A stretch of DNA of 38,827 nucleotides, from NCBI RefSeq assembly GCF_013282575.1, contig NZ_JAAAYE010000053.1:1-38827 (forward strand), read 5' to 3'. Below, piece by piece: positions 14,837 through 22,489 of this stretch. The notes under the pieces are model-generated. The model ran no database searches. It saw nothing but the letters and a program-made list of their open reading frames with translations, and was not told the DNA's origin. The stretch's first letter is position 1, and every line of letters starts with the position of its first letter. The stretch comes from Paraburkholderia sp. NMBU_R16. GTDB taxonomy: Bacteria > Pseudomonadota > Gammaproteobacteria > Burkholderiales > Burkholderiaceae. The translations under genes and the position numbers were made by a program.

Positions 14837-15733
14837 TCAGAAAAGCTCGTGATGCGCGATCAACTCACGAATCAGGTCGACCAATCTCTTGATCCCCGGC
14901 CCAAACTCGCTCGCCTGGTAGCAGATGGAGACGCTGTGCGCCGGAACCTCCGGCGCAACCGCAAGCTGTCGTACCCGGTGCGCGTCGACTTCCGACTGAA
15001 TGATGCGCACCGGCACCAAGGCCACACCCAGTCCTTTGACCACCGCCTGCACCGTCACTGGCAAGCTATTGCAAGTGCTCACGCGCTCCGGCTTCACGCG
15101 CGCATCAGCGAACCACTTGAGAACGGTCTCATGCAGCCGCGCCGTCGGCGGGCTGATGAGCAGATGCAGAGAACCGAGGTCGGAGGGCGACAGTACCTCG
15201 CGTGTTACAGGAAAGTCCGCACGCGCGAACCATCCGAAGCGGTTTCTGCCGATCACCTCTTGTTTAACATGCCCAGGCACATGCGCTTCGGACACAATGG
15301 CCACGTCTAACTGCTCGCCGGCAAGCATCTGGCTGACCGCACCGGTATCGCCGACGAAGATGGATGTCCGTAGCGCAGGATAATGACGCTCGATACGCTC
15401 GATCAAATCGGTCGCTGAAACAAGCGCAAAGCTTTCATTCATTCCGAGCCGCAGCAAGCCTCTCAGCGGATCGCGCGTGCGAAAACGCTCGACCAGTTCG
15501 CTCGCGCTGCCCAGCGTTCTATCCGCCAATTCAATCAGGGCGTGCCCCTCCGCGGTCAGTCGGATCCGCGGCCCCTGCCGCACGAACAACTGCACGTTCA
15601 GCGCCGATTCGAGCTCCTTCACGCGTGCCGAAATGCTGGGCTGCGCAAGGTGCAGATCCTCTGCGGCGGCGTGAAAACTGCCGAGGCGAACGACCCGCTC
15701 AAACGCGCGCAACTGATCCAGCGTTACATTCAT
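14837..15733 (-). CDS. LysR-family transcriptional regulator
   Basis: A 298-residue LysR-type regulator. The N-terminal winged helix-turn-helix (residues 1-60) reads LRAFERVVRLGSFHAAAEDL, then LAQPSISARVKELESALNV. The C-terminal effector-binding domain (about 90-295) contains the usual LRLGMNESFALV opening strand. The start at 15733 matches the typical LysR N-terminus; the frame extending to 15784 adds unrelated residues. It is divergent from the TRAP operon across 287 bp containing a T-N11-A dyad, the classic LysR arrangement in which the regulator activates the neighbouring operon in response to a pathway metabolite. It could also influence module 1, which lies downstream on the same strand. 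Confidence 0.92.
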   Translation of the reverse strand: MNVTLDQLRAFERVVRLGSFHAAAEDLHLAQPSISARVKELESALNVQLFVRQGPRIRLTAEGHALIELADRTLGSASELVERFRTRDPLRGLLRLGMNESFALVSATDLIERIERHYPALRTSIFVGDTGAVSQMLAGEQLDVAIVSEAHVPGHVKQEVIGRNRFGWFARADFPVTREVLSPSDLGSLHLLISPPTARLHETVLKWFADARVKPERVSTCNSLPVTVQAVVKGLGVALVPVRIIQSEVDAHRVRQLAVAPEVPAHSVSICYQASEFGPGIKRLVDLIRELIAHHELF

Positions 15734-15799
15734 TTCAAGGTACCCGCGTTCGGCGTCGATAGAAAATTTGGATCGCCAGGCCACAAAACAATCAGTTTT

Positions 15800-15812
15800 T
15801 CCTTGTGAAGGA
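15800..15812. promoter_or_regulatory. LysR-box candidate between lysR and the TRAP operon
   Basis: TCCTTGTGAAGGA is a perfect 5-bp dyad with a 3-nt centre and fits the T-N11-A pattern recognised by LysR regulators. It is 67 bp upstream of the lysR start and about 210 bp upstream of the TRAP permease gene. Confidence 0.5.
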
Positions 15813-15925
15813 TAGCGCTTAACATCGCCTTAACGAAAGCAGGAAAACCCGGCACCGCGGTTGTCAAAGGCTCAACGCCTGCGTGCGTGCCGCGCAGCTT
15901 CAGACAAATAGATGGAGACGATCGC

Positions 15926-16033
15926 ATGGCCAACATTAACGCACCGGACCCTGCATGCACGGTCCGCAACCGCGCGCCGCGAGCCGGCGACCGTGGCGAG
16001 ATGTGGTCCGGAGGTGCGCGATGCAGTCGGTGA
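15926..16033 (+). CDS. Possible 35-codon leader ORF overlapping the TRAP permease start
   Basis: An ATG at 15926 is preceded by GGAG with an 8-nt spacer and opens a 35-codon frame (beginning MANINAPDPACTV) whose stop codon lies 13 bp inside the TRAP permease gene in another frame. It has no recognisable domain. If translated it could couple ribosome arrival to the permease start, or be a leader peptide. The overlap may also be chance in GC-rich DNA. Confidence 0.25.
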   Translation: MANINAPDPACTVRNRAPRAGDRGEMWSGGARCSR

Positions 16034-17901
16034 ACGCACCCGCGCACGGCGCGCTTACCGGCTCCGCGCGCCCTGATCTGCCAACGTGGATCCGCTCGAC
16101 CGATCGCATTGTCATCACGGTGCTGAATTTGATGATGCTCGCGCAGGTCCTCCTGATCTTCGTCGCGACGCTCTCGCGATCCGTGTTTCATTCGTCGGCG
16201 CTCATGGGCGTCGACGAGCTGTCACCCCTTTTTCTCGTGACCGCCGCATTTCTCGGCGGCGCCGTTGCCTACAGCCGCGGCCAGTTCCTGTCTATCCGCC
16301 TCGTCGTTGATCGTTTGCCGAAGCGCTGGCAGGACACCTGCGACGGCGCATCGGAATGGATCGTGATTATCGTCTCCCTGTTGATCGGCGGCTTTTCGAT
16401 TCCTCTCCTGATCTCGAACGCAGACGAATCGACCGTGCTGCTCGGCATTCCGTACGCGTGGAGCACTCTGCCGATCACCTTCGGCTCGGCACTCTTCGTA
16501 ATCCACGCAGCGCTTGCGAGCTCCAAGCGGCCAACCTTTGCGAAGCTGGCGTCGTTTGTACTGGTGTGGCTACCGGTACTCCTGTTCATGTTGTGCAAAA
16601 CATGGCTCGGCCTGCATGTGTCGGTGCTGTACGTGCTGTTGATCGCGCTCTTCCTCGGTCTGATCGTGGTCGGGGTACCGGTAGGTTTCGTGCTCGCGGT
16701 GATCGGCATTGTCTGCGTGCAGGCGATTGGCTCGGCCGACATGATGTCTGCTGTCGCCAACGCACAGCGCGGCTCGGGCGGCTTCATTTATCTCGCGCTG
16801 CCGTTCTTCATCCTGGCTGGATTCATCATGGACCGGGCGGACGTAGGATTGCGCATCGTCGAATTTGTCGGCAGCCTGATCGGCCACAAGAAGGGCGGCC
16901 TCTTCCAGGTGATGATCATCGGCGTGTACATCTCATCGTGCATATCAGGCTCGAAGGCCGCCGACATGGCGATGGTCGGCCTGCCGATGAACCGCAAGCT
17001 GCAACAGCACGGTTATGCCGCCGAAGAACGCGCGGCGCTGCTCGCCTCGTCGGCGGCGATGTCGGAGTCCGTGCCCCCTTCGATCGCGTTGATTCTCATG
17101 GGTTCGGCCACGTCGATCTCGACCGGCGCTCTGTTCGTCGCCGGTCTGATACCGGCCGCGACGCTCGCGATCTGCCTGATGATTCTGGTGCGCGTTCGCG
17201 CGACGTTCGCCGGCTGGGTGCCGACCCCGCGCGCGAGCCGCGCCGAAGTACGGGCCTCGGCAACGCGCGCCGCGCTGCCGCTGCTGATGCCCGTGATCCT
17301 GATCGGTGGCATCGCGGGTGGGCTCGGCACGCCGACCGAGGTGTCGACTTTCGCCGTGCTGTATGCGCTTGCGCTCGGCCTTCTGAACCGCAAGATCGGC
17401 GCGCGCAGCTTCTGGCAAACACTCACCCAGGCGACGCTGCTCAACGGCATGATCTTTTTCACCGTAAGCGCGGCCACCATCTTTTCGTGGGCGCTCACCC
17501 TCGAAGGCGTCACCACCGCGATCGCCAATACGGTCGCGAACTTCGGCGCAGCGACCTTCCTGCCGGCCGTGGTCATCATCACAGTATTGCTTGGCTCGCT
17601 GCTCGAAAGCTTCGTAACCATCATCATCATCGCGCCGCTGTTGCTGCCGGTGGCTGTTCAGTTGGGTATCGATTCGCTCCATTACGGCATCGTGATGGCA
17701 GAGGCGTTTGGCATTGGCGTGATCCTGCCGCCAATCGGCATTGCGCTATATGTCGCTTGCGCGATCTGCGGCGCGCAGGTGGAACGTGCAATCCGGCCGA
17801 TGCTCTGGTACCTGCTGGTGCTCTTCGTCGGGCTCGTGATCGTCGTATATGTCCCGGGCCTCACCGAATATCTGCCGCACGCGCTCGGCTTCAAGACGTA
17901 A
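16021..17901 (+). CDS. TRAP transporter fused permease, DctQ-DctM
   Basis: A 626-residue membrane protein carrying both TRAP permease subunits. The small DctQ part occupies about residues 25-190 (four membrane segments; GVDELSPLFLVTAAFLGGAVAYSRG is the conserved DctQ loop). The large DctM part runs from about 200 to 620, with twelve or so segments and the conserved LPFFILAGFIMDRADVG, SAAMSESVPPSIALILMG and GVILPPIGIALYVA. It imports organic acids using a sodium gradient with the periplasmic DctP protein. GGAGG six bases before the ATG at 16021 sets the start; an upstream in-frame ATG at 15955 lacks such a site. Fusion of Q and M is known in a subset of TRAP systems. Confidence 0.93.
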   Translation: MQSVNAPAHGALTGSARPDLPTWIRSTDRIVITVLNLMMLAQVLLIFVATLSRSVFHSSALMGVDELSPLFLVTAAFLGGAVAYSRGQFLSIRLVVDRLPKRWQDTCDGASEWIVIIVSLLIGGFSIPLLISNADESTVLLGIPYAWSTLPITFGSALFVIHAALASSKRPTFAKLASFVLVWLPVLLFMLCKTWLGLHVSVLYVLLIALFLGLIVVGVPVGFVLAVIGIVCVQAIGSADMMSAVANAQRGSGGFIYLALPFFILAGFIMDRADVGLRIVEFVGSLIGHKKGGLFQVMIIGVYISSCISGSKAADMAMVGLPMNRKLQQHGYAAEERAALLASSAAMSESVPPSIALILMGSATSISTGALFVAGLIPAATLAICLMILVRVRATFAGWVPTPRASRAEVRASATRAALPLLMPVILIGGIAGGLGTPTEVSTFAVLYALALGLLNRKIGARSFWQTLTQATLLNGMIFFTVSAATIFSWALTLEGVTTAIANTVANFGAATFLPAVVIITVLLGSLLESFVTIIIIAPLLLPVAVQLGIDSLHYGIVMAEAFGIGVILPPIGIALYVACAICGAQVERAIRPMLWYLLVLFVGLVIVVYVPGLTEYLPHALGFKT

Positions 17902-18008
17902 TCCGTCGTGAGCCCACCACGCGATCCCACGAAACGGGGTACGCGTCACTCGCATAACAGTGCGCCGCCAAACGGAGCGGCCCGACCAACCTGGAGGAGA
18001 CACACCCT

Positions 18009-19088
18009 ATGAAACCGATCGACATCGTCACATGTGACACAGCGGATGGTTCGGAGGCGGCCAGCGCCGCGCTGGACAATCACGGTCGCGCCCGCCGCGC
18101 GATGATGCGGGCGGCGGCCGGCACGGCACTCGGCGCCGCCCTCGGGCCGTTCGCGACTCCGCACTCGCACGCGCAGGGCGCGCCGAAGCGCCTGCGCGTT
18201 GCGCATACTGCACCGACCGAGCACGGTTGGCACGTATGGTCCGTCGCGTTCAAGGAATCGCTCGAAAAGCGCAGCAACGGTGCGATGCTCGTGCAGATAT
18301 ATCCGAATGCGCAGATGGGCACTGAGCGCGACATTGGCCAGGCGGTGCGTAATGGCACTCTCGAAGTCGGTGTGATTGGCGTCGGGCTCACGAACTGGGT
18401 GCCGGAAGTGTCAATCACCGATGCGCCCTATCTGTGGAAAAGCCGCGATCAGGCGTACCGCGCATTCGCCGGCGCGTTCGGCGACGACTTGCGAGCCAGC
18501 TGCCGGGAAAAGGGTTTCGGGCTAATCGGCTGGACCGATCTCGGCTTTCGCTGTATCACGAACTCCAAGCGGCAGATCCGGTCGGTGAACGACATGCAGG
18601 GCTTGAAGATGCGCGTGCCGATCTCGAAGGCCTACATCGCGATGGTGCAGGCGATGGGCGCAACCACTGCCGCCGTCGATCTTAGCGAACTCTATCTGGC
18701 GTTGCGCCAGGGGGTTGCCGACGGTCAGGAGACGCCGCCCACGGTGGTCAAGTCGAACAAGTACTACGAAGTGCAGAAATATGTCGCGAAGACCGATCAT
18801 GTACTGACCACTGGCTATTCCGTGACCAGCACGAAGTATTTCGATGGCCTTTCCGCCACCGAAAAGCAGACCTTCATGGCTGCAGCGAGCGACGCCGATA
18901 ACGTGCTGCGCACCCACACGCAGAAGGAAGAAGTCGACGCATACCAGTTCCTCGCCAAGCATGGCATGCAGGTGAACCTGAACGTCGACGTCGAATCGTT
19001 TCGCAAGGTCTGTGTGCCGCTCATCGACAAGATGCCCGATCAGTTTCCGCCGAACCTCGTGAAGCTCGGGCGCGCGACGCCGATCTGA
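18009..19088 (+). CDS. TRAP transporter substrate-binding protein, DctP family, Tat-type signal
   Basis: A 359-residue periplasmic binding protein. An unusually long N-region of about 28 residues precedes a twin-arginine-type signal: ARRAMMRAAAGTALGAALG, ending at an AxA-like HAQG near residue 56. The mature part opens KRLRVAHTAPTEHGWH and has the DctP core with GLKMRVPISKAYIAMVQAMGA (the region with the substrate-contacting Arg) and LYLALRQGVADGQETPP. It delivers a carboxylate to the fused permease encoded 107 bp upstream. GGAGGAG precedes the ATG at 18009. A folded, possibly cofactor- or metal-containing export state would fit Tat use, but this is inference from the Arg pair alone. Confidence 0.92.
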   Translation: MKPIDIVTCDTADGSEAASAALDNHGRARRAMMRAAAGTALGAALGPFATPHSHAQGAPKRLRVAHTAPTEHGWHVWSVAFKESLEKRSNGAMLVQIYPNAQMGTERDIGQAVRNGTLEVGVIGVGLTNWVPEVSITDAPYLWKSRDQAYRAFAGAFGDDLRASCREKGFGLIGWTDLGFRCITNSKRQIRSVNDMQGLKMRVPISKAYIAMVQAMGATTAAVDLSELYLALRQGVADGQETPPTVVKSNKYYEVQKYVAKTDHVLTTGYSVTSTKYFDGLSATEKQTFMAAASDADNVLRTHTQKEEVDAYQFLAKHGMQVNLNVDVESFRKVCVPLIDKMPDQFPPNLVKLGRATPI

Positions 19089-19121
19089 GTTCTCATTCTC
19101 CTAACAACGGATTTCCGAACA

Positions 19122-19838
19122 ATGAACCATGTAAAGCACGCGGCGGCAACCGGGCAGCCGATCCGCGGCATCCACCTGACTTTTGCGGCGCCCGCTGTCA
19201 TCGAAGTGGTGAGCGCGGCCGACCTGCAGTTCATCTACATCGATGGCGAGCATGGCGCGTTTGACTGGCGTGATGTGGAGGCGGCGTGCATCGCCGCCGA
19301 ACGTCACGGCTTGACGCCAATCGCGCGGATACCTGACATTTCCATCGCGACCATCACGCGATTTCTCGATCGCGGCGTGCGTGGCATCATCGCACCGCAC
19401 ATCGAGACGATCGAGCAAGCGCAGCGCGTAATCAGCGCGACCTATTTCGCGCCGCTCGGCGCACGCTCTTTTGGCGCGGGGCGGCCCGAATACGGCCAGC
19501 GCATCTCCGATCGCACCGCCTATATGCAGCAGTGCAACGAAAGCGCGTCGGTGTGCCTGATGATCGAAAGCGCGAAGGGCATCGAGAATGCGGGCGAGCT
19601 CGCGGCGCTCGAGGGCGTCGATTATCTTAGCTTCGGGCTGCTCGATCTCGCCCAGGACCTCGGCTATCCAGGGCAATCGGATCACCCTCAGGTAAAGGCG
19701 GCCGTCGCCGACGCGGATCGACGCATCGCGGCGGTCGGCAAGCGCACGCGTGAGAGCTTCATGAAATACGCATGGATCAACGAGGTGCTGATGGCCGGCA
19801 CGCATCAGTTGCTCGGCCGCGCAGCACCGGCGTTATAG
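19122..19838 (+). CDS. HpcH/HpaI-family aldolase
   Basis: A 238-residue class II (metal-dependent) aldolase of the HpaI family, which cleaves 4-hydroxy-2-oxo acids to pyruvate and an aldehyde. Visible residues are IYIDGEHGAFDWRD with the catalytic His near 45, the substrate Arg in PIARIPDISIATI near 68, the metal Glu in CLMIESAKGIENAGEL near 143, and a metal Asp in YLSFGLLDLAQDLG near 170. The length is slightly shorter than the usual 250-265. It begins 33 bp after dctP and ends 13 bp before the dienelactone hydrolase gene. With the hydratase and aldehyde dehydrogenase of this operon it completes a lower meta-cleavage type sequence. Confidence 0.9.
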   Translation: MNHVKHAAATGQPIRGIHLTFAAPAVIEVVSAADLQFIYIDGEHGAFDWRDVEAACIAAERHGLTPIARIPDISIATITRFLDRGVRGIIAPHIETIEQAQRVISATYFAPLGARSFGAGRPEYGQRISDRTAYMQQCNESASVCLMIESAKGIENAGELAALEGVDYLSFGLLDLAQDLGYPGQSDHPQVKAAVADADRRIAAVGKRTRESFMKYAWINEVLMAGTHQLLGRAAPAL

Positions 19839-19851
19839 AAAGGGGGTAGAG

Positions 19852-20586
19852 ATGATGGAGAAAGAAGTTTCAATTTCGACGAAGTACGGGACGCAGCCCG
19901 GATTCGCCGTCTGCCCGTCGGCGCCCGGCATGTATGCGCCAGTGATCCTCTTCATGGATGCGCCGGGCATGCGCGAGGAGCTGCGCAACATGGCGAGGCG
20001 CATTGCGCGCGCCGGCTACTACTGTCTGCTGCCCGATCTGTATTACCGGCTCGGCACGCTTCGCTTCGACGTACCGCGCCGCAACGAGGCCATGTCTGTA
20101 CTGATACGGGGGGCAATGGCAAGCCTCTCGAACGCCGAAGTGCTTGACGACACGTACGGGATGCTCGGTTTTCTCGATGCGCAGGAGCAGGCGGCGCCCG
20201 GTCCTGTCGGCGCAATAGGTCACTGCATGAGCGGGCCGTTTGTCGTCAATGCCGCCGCGCATCTTCCCCGCGTGGCAGCGGTTGCGGCGCTTTATGGGGT
20301 GAACATGGTCACCGACAAACCAGATTCGCCCCATCTTGTCGCGGACAAAATCCAGGGCGAGGTTTACGCCGCCTTCGCAGAAATCGATCCGGCCGTACCC
20401 TCTGATGTCGTACCCACATTTCGCAACGCGATGGAAAGAGCCAATGTCGCGGCACACGTCGATGTGGTGCCGGGCACGCATCACGGTTTTTGCTTTGCCG
20501 CGCGCAACGACTACCACCCGCGCGCCGCCGAAGCCGTTTGGGAGGACATCATGGCGATGTTCATGCGCCGGCTTCATGGCCAATGA
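19852..20586 (+). CDS. Dienelactone hydrolase family protein
   Basis: A 244-residue alpha/beta-hydrolase of the dienelactone hydrolase family. The nucleophile elbow is GAIGHCMSGPFVV, with Cys as nucleophile as in true dienelactone hydrolases, near residue 124. The acid is probably the Asp in FAEIDPAVPSD near 180 and the base the first His of VPGTHHGFCFA near 205. The family opens lactones such as 4-carboxymethylenebut-2-en-4-olide, or hydrolyses related esters. Two ATGs occur in tandem at 19852 and 19855 behind a GGGGG Shine-Dalgarno; the first is used here. A short 27-bp gap leads to the hydroxyacid dehydrogenase. It probably produces the linear hydroxy or oxo acid used by its neighbours. 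Confidence 0.9.
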   Translation: MMEKEVSISTKYGTQPGFAVCPSAPGMYAPVILFMDAPGMREELRNMARRIARAGYYCLLPDLYYRLGTLRFDVPRRNEAMSVLIRGAMASLSNAEVLDDTYGMLGFLDAQEQAAPGPVGAIGHCMSGPFVVNAAAHLPRVAAVAALYGVNMVTDKPDSPHLVADKIQGEVYAAFAEIDPAVPSDVVPTFRNAMERANVAAHVDVVPGTHHGFCFAARNDYHPRAAEAVWEDIMAMFMRRLHGQ

Positions 20587-20613
20587 GTGCATCGTTCTAT
20601 CAGGAACCATCCA

Positions 20614-21600
20614 ATGAACGCAGTACATATCAACAACATACGCTGCCGCGTCGCGATTCTCGACGACTGGCAGGATGCCGCGCGCACGTGCGCGGACTGG
20701 TCCGAACTTGAAGCGCGCGCGTCGCTGGATTTTTTCGGCACACCGTTCGCAAGCGAGGACGAAGCGGCCGAGCGGCTCGCACCGTTCGACGTGATCCTTG
20801 CGATGCGCGAGCGCACCGCGTTTCCTGCATCGCTGATCGAACGCCTACCGAACCTGCGCATGTTCAACCTGTCCGGCATGCGCGCGGCGCTGGTGGACAT
20901 GGCATTCATGCAGTCGCGCGGCATCACCGTGTGCCTGACCGAAGGCGGGCCAGGCGTCGAATCGACCGCCGACCTCGCGCTCGCGCTGATGCTGTCGGCC
21001 GTGCGCGATTTGCAGGCGGCTTCCGTTGCCGTGCGCGAGGGCAGTTTCCAGCGCGGCACGCGGCCCGGGGTGGCGCTCGCGGGGAAGACCCTCGGACTCG
21101 TGGGCCTCGGAAAGATCGGTGCACGCGTGGCGGGCTACGGCCGGGCGCTCGGCATGCGTGTGCTCGCGTGGAGTCCGAACCTGACGGCCGAGCGCGCTGC
21201 CGACGCGGGCGTCGAATACGCAACCAAGGAGACCCTTTTCTCTACCGCCGATGTTGTCAGCGTGCACCTTGTGCTCTCGGAGCGCACCGCATGCATCGTC
21301 GGTCGCAACGACATTGCGCGGATGAAGCGCGGCGCGACGCTCGTCAACACGTCGCGCGCGGGGCTCGTCGACGAAGCTGCCCTGATCGATGCAGTGCGCG
21401 AGGGTCGCATCGTCGCGGCGCTCGACGTATTCGATCAGGAACCGCTGCCTCGCACGCATCCGCTCGTCACCGCGCATCACGCGGTGCTCACGCCGCACCT
21501 GGGCTACAGCACGCGCGACGTGTACGAAGTGTTCTATCGGCAGCAGGTGGAAAACACGCTCGCCTTTCTCGATGGCAAGCCGATCCGCACGCTCGCGTGA
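20614..21600 (+). CDS. D-2-hydroxyacid dehydrogenase (NAD-dependent)
   Basis: A 328-residue member of the D-isomer-specific 2-hydroxyacid dehydrogenase family. The Rossmann motif is KTLGLVGLGKIGARVAGYG (about residues 150-170). The catalytic Arg is in LVNTSRAGLVDE, the Glu in ALDVFDQEPLP and the His in LTPHLGYSTRDVYE, all in the expected order. It interconverts a 2-oxo acid and the D-2-hydroxy acid. The ATG at 20614 has AGGA eight bases upstream and is preferred over a GTG at 20587. The next gene starts 17 bp downstream. Its presence with a hydratase suggests the imported compound is a 2-hydroxy acid that must be oxidised before hydration and aldol cleavage, or that the 2-oxo intermediate is reversibly stored. 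Confidence 0.92.
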   Translation: MNAVHINNIRCRVAILDDWQDAARTCADWSELEARASLDFFGTPFASEDEAAERLAPFDVILAMRERTAFPASLIERLPNLRMFNLSGMRAALVDMAFMQSRGITVCLTEGGPGVESTADLALALMLSAVRDLQAASVAVREGSFQRGTRPGVALAGKTLGLVGLGKIGARVAGYGRALGMRVLAWSPNLTAERAADAGVEYATKETLFSTADVVSVHLVLSERTACIVGRNDIARMKRGATLVNTSRAGLVDEAALIDAVREGRIVAALDVFDQEPLPRTHPLVTAHHAVLTPHLGYSTRDVYEVFYRQQVENTLAFLDGKPIRTLA

Positions 21601-21617
21601 CGCAGGGAGCCCCAACG

Positions 21618-22370
21618 ATGACCCCTGAAGCCATTGCGCATGCGGCACGGCAGCTCGCCGATGCGCGCGTCACGCGCTTGCCGCTCGCCGAGCTCGACGC
21701 GCATGCGGCGCCTCGAAACGCCGTCGATGTCCACGCGATTCAGGACGCCACTGCTGCGCTGCTCGGCGAACGCGTCGCCGGATGGAAAGTGACGGCTTCG
21801 CCCGCTGGAGAATTCGTGCGCGGTGCGATTCTTGGTTCACGCGTGTTCACGAGCCCTGCAGCAATCGAAGGCGCGCTCGTGCCAATGCGCGCGGTGGAAC
21901 TGGAAATCGCGTTCCGCTTCGAGCGCGCCCTGCCACCGCGCGCGCACGACTATAGCTACGACGAGGTCGCCGATGCGGTGAGCGCGTTCGTCGCGTTCGA
22001 GATCGTCGATTCGCGCTTCACCAAGTATGCCGATGCACCGTGGCTACATCGCGCAGCCGACTTCGTATCGAATGGAGCGTTCGTCGTCGGGGACGCATGC
22101 GCGCACTGGCGCGAGTGCGATTTGGCGACGCTCGAAGCCCGCTTATTCGTCGGCGATGACGTGCTGGTCGAGCGCATCGGCGGTCATCCGAGCGGCGACC
22201 CGCTTCTGCCGGCGATTGCCCTCGCCAACGCCTTTCGGCGCGATGCGGGCGTTCCGGCCGGGCGCTTCGTAACGACCGGCACGTACACCGGCCTTCATCG
22301 CGTCGACAGAGGCGCACGTGTCACCGGATCGTTCACCGGCTTCGGGGCGGTGTCGTTGACGTTCTTGTGA
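21618..22370 (+). CDS. 2-keto-4-pentenoate hydratase family protein (MhpD/HpaH type)
   Basis: A 250-residue enzyme of the fumarylacetoacetase-fold hydratases. Motifs in order are VAGWKVTASPAGEFVRG near residue 55, VELEIAFRFERALP with the metal-binding Glu pair near 95, AFEIVDSRFTKY near 130, and the family end GDPLLPAIALANAFRRDAGV then FVTTGTYTG. MhpD and HpaH add water to 2-hydroxypenta-2,4-dienoate or the 1,7-dioate homologue to give 4-hydroxy-2-oxo acids, which HpaI-type aldolases cleave. AGGGAG eight bases before the ATG at 21618 sets the start; the much longer frame from 20931 is a shadow of the dehydrogenase. It completes the hydratase-aldolase pair of module 2. Confidence 0.9.
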   Translation: MTPEAIAHAARQLADARVTRLPLAELDAHAAPRNAVDVHAIQDATAALLGERVAGWKVTASPAGEFVRGAILGSRVFTSPAAIEGALVPMRAVELEIAFRFERALPPRAHDYSYDEVADAVSAFVAFEIVDSRFTKYADAPWLHRAADFVSNGAFVVGDACAHWRECDLATLEARLFVGDDVLVERIGGHPSGDPLLPAIALANAFRRDAGVPAGRFVTTGTYTGLHRVDRGARVTGSFTGFGAVSLTFL

Positions 22371-22489
22371 GCGCGCTCGTTCGTGCGCAGCCCGCTTCGC
22401 ACCGATAACTCCTTTCCTTGCGGATCCGCGTCGACTGACGGCGCGCGTGCCGATATTCCGTCGTTCTCTTACCCGATGCAGAGGCTTTC

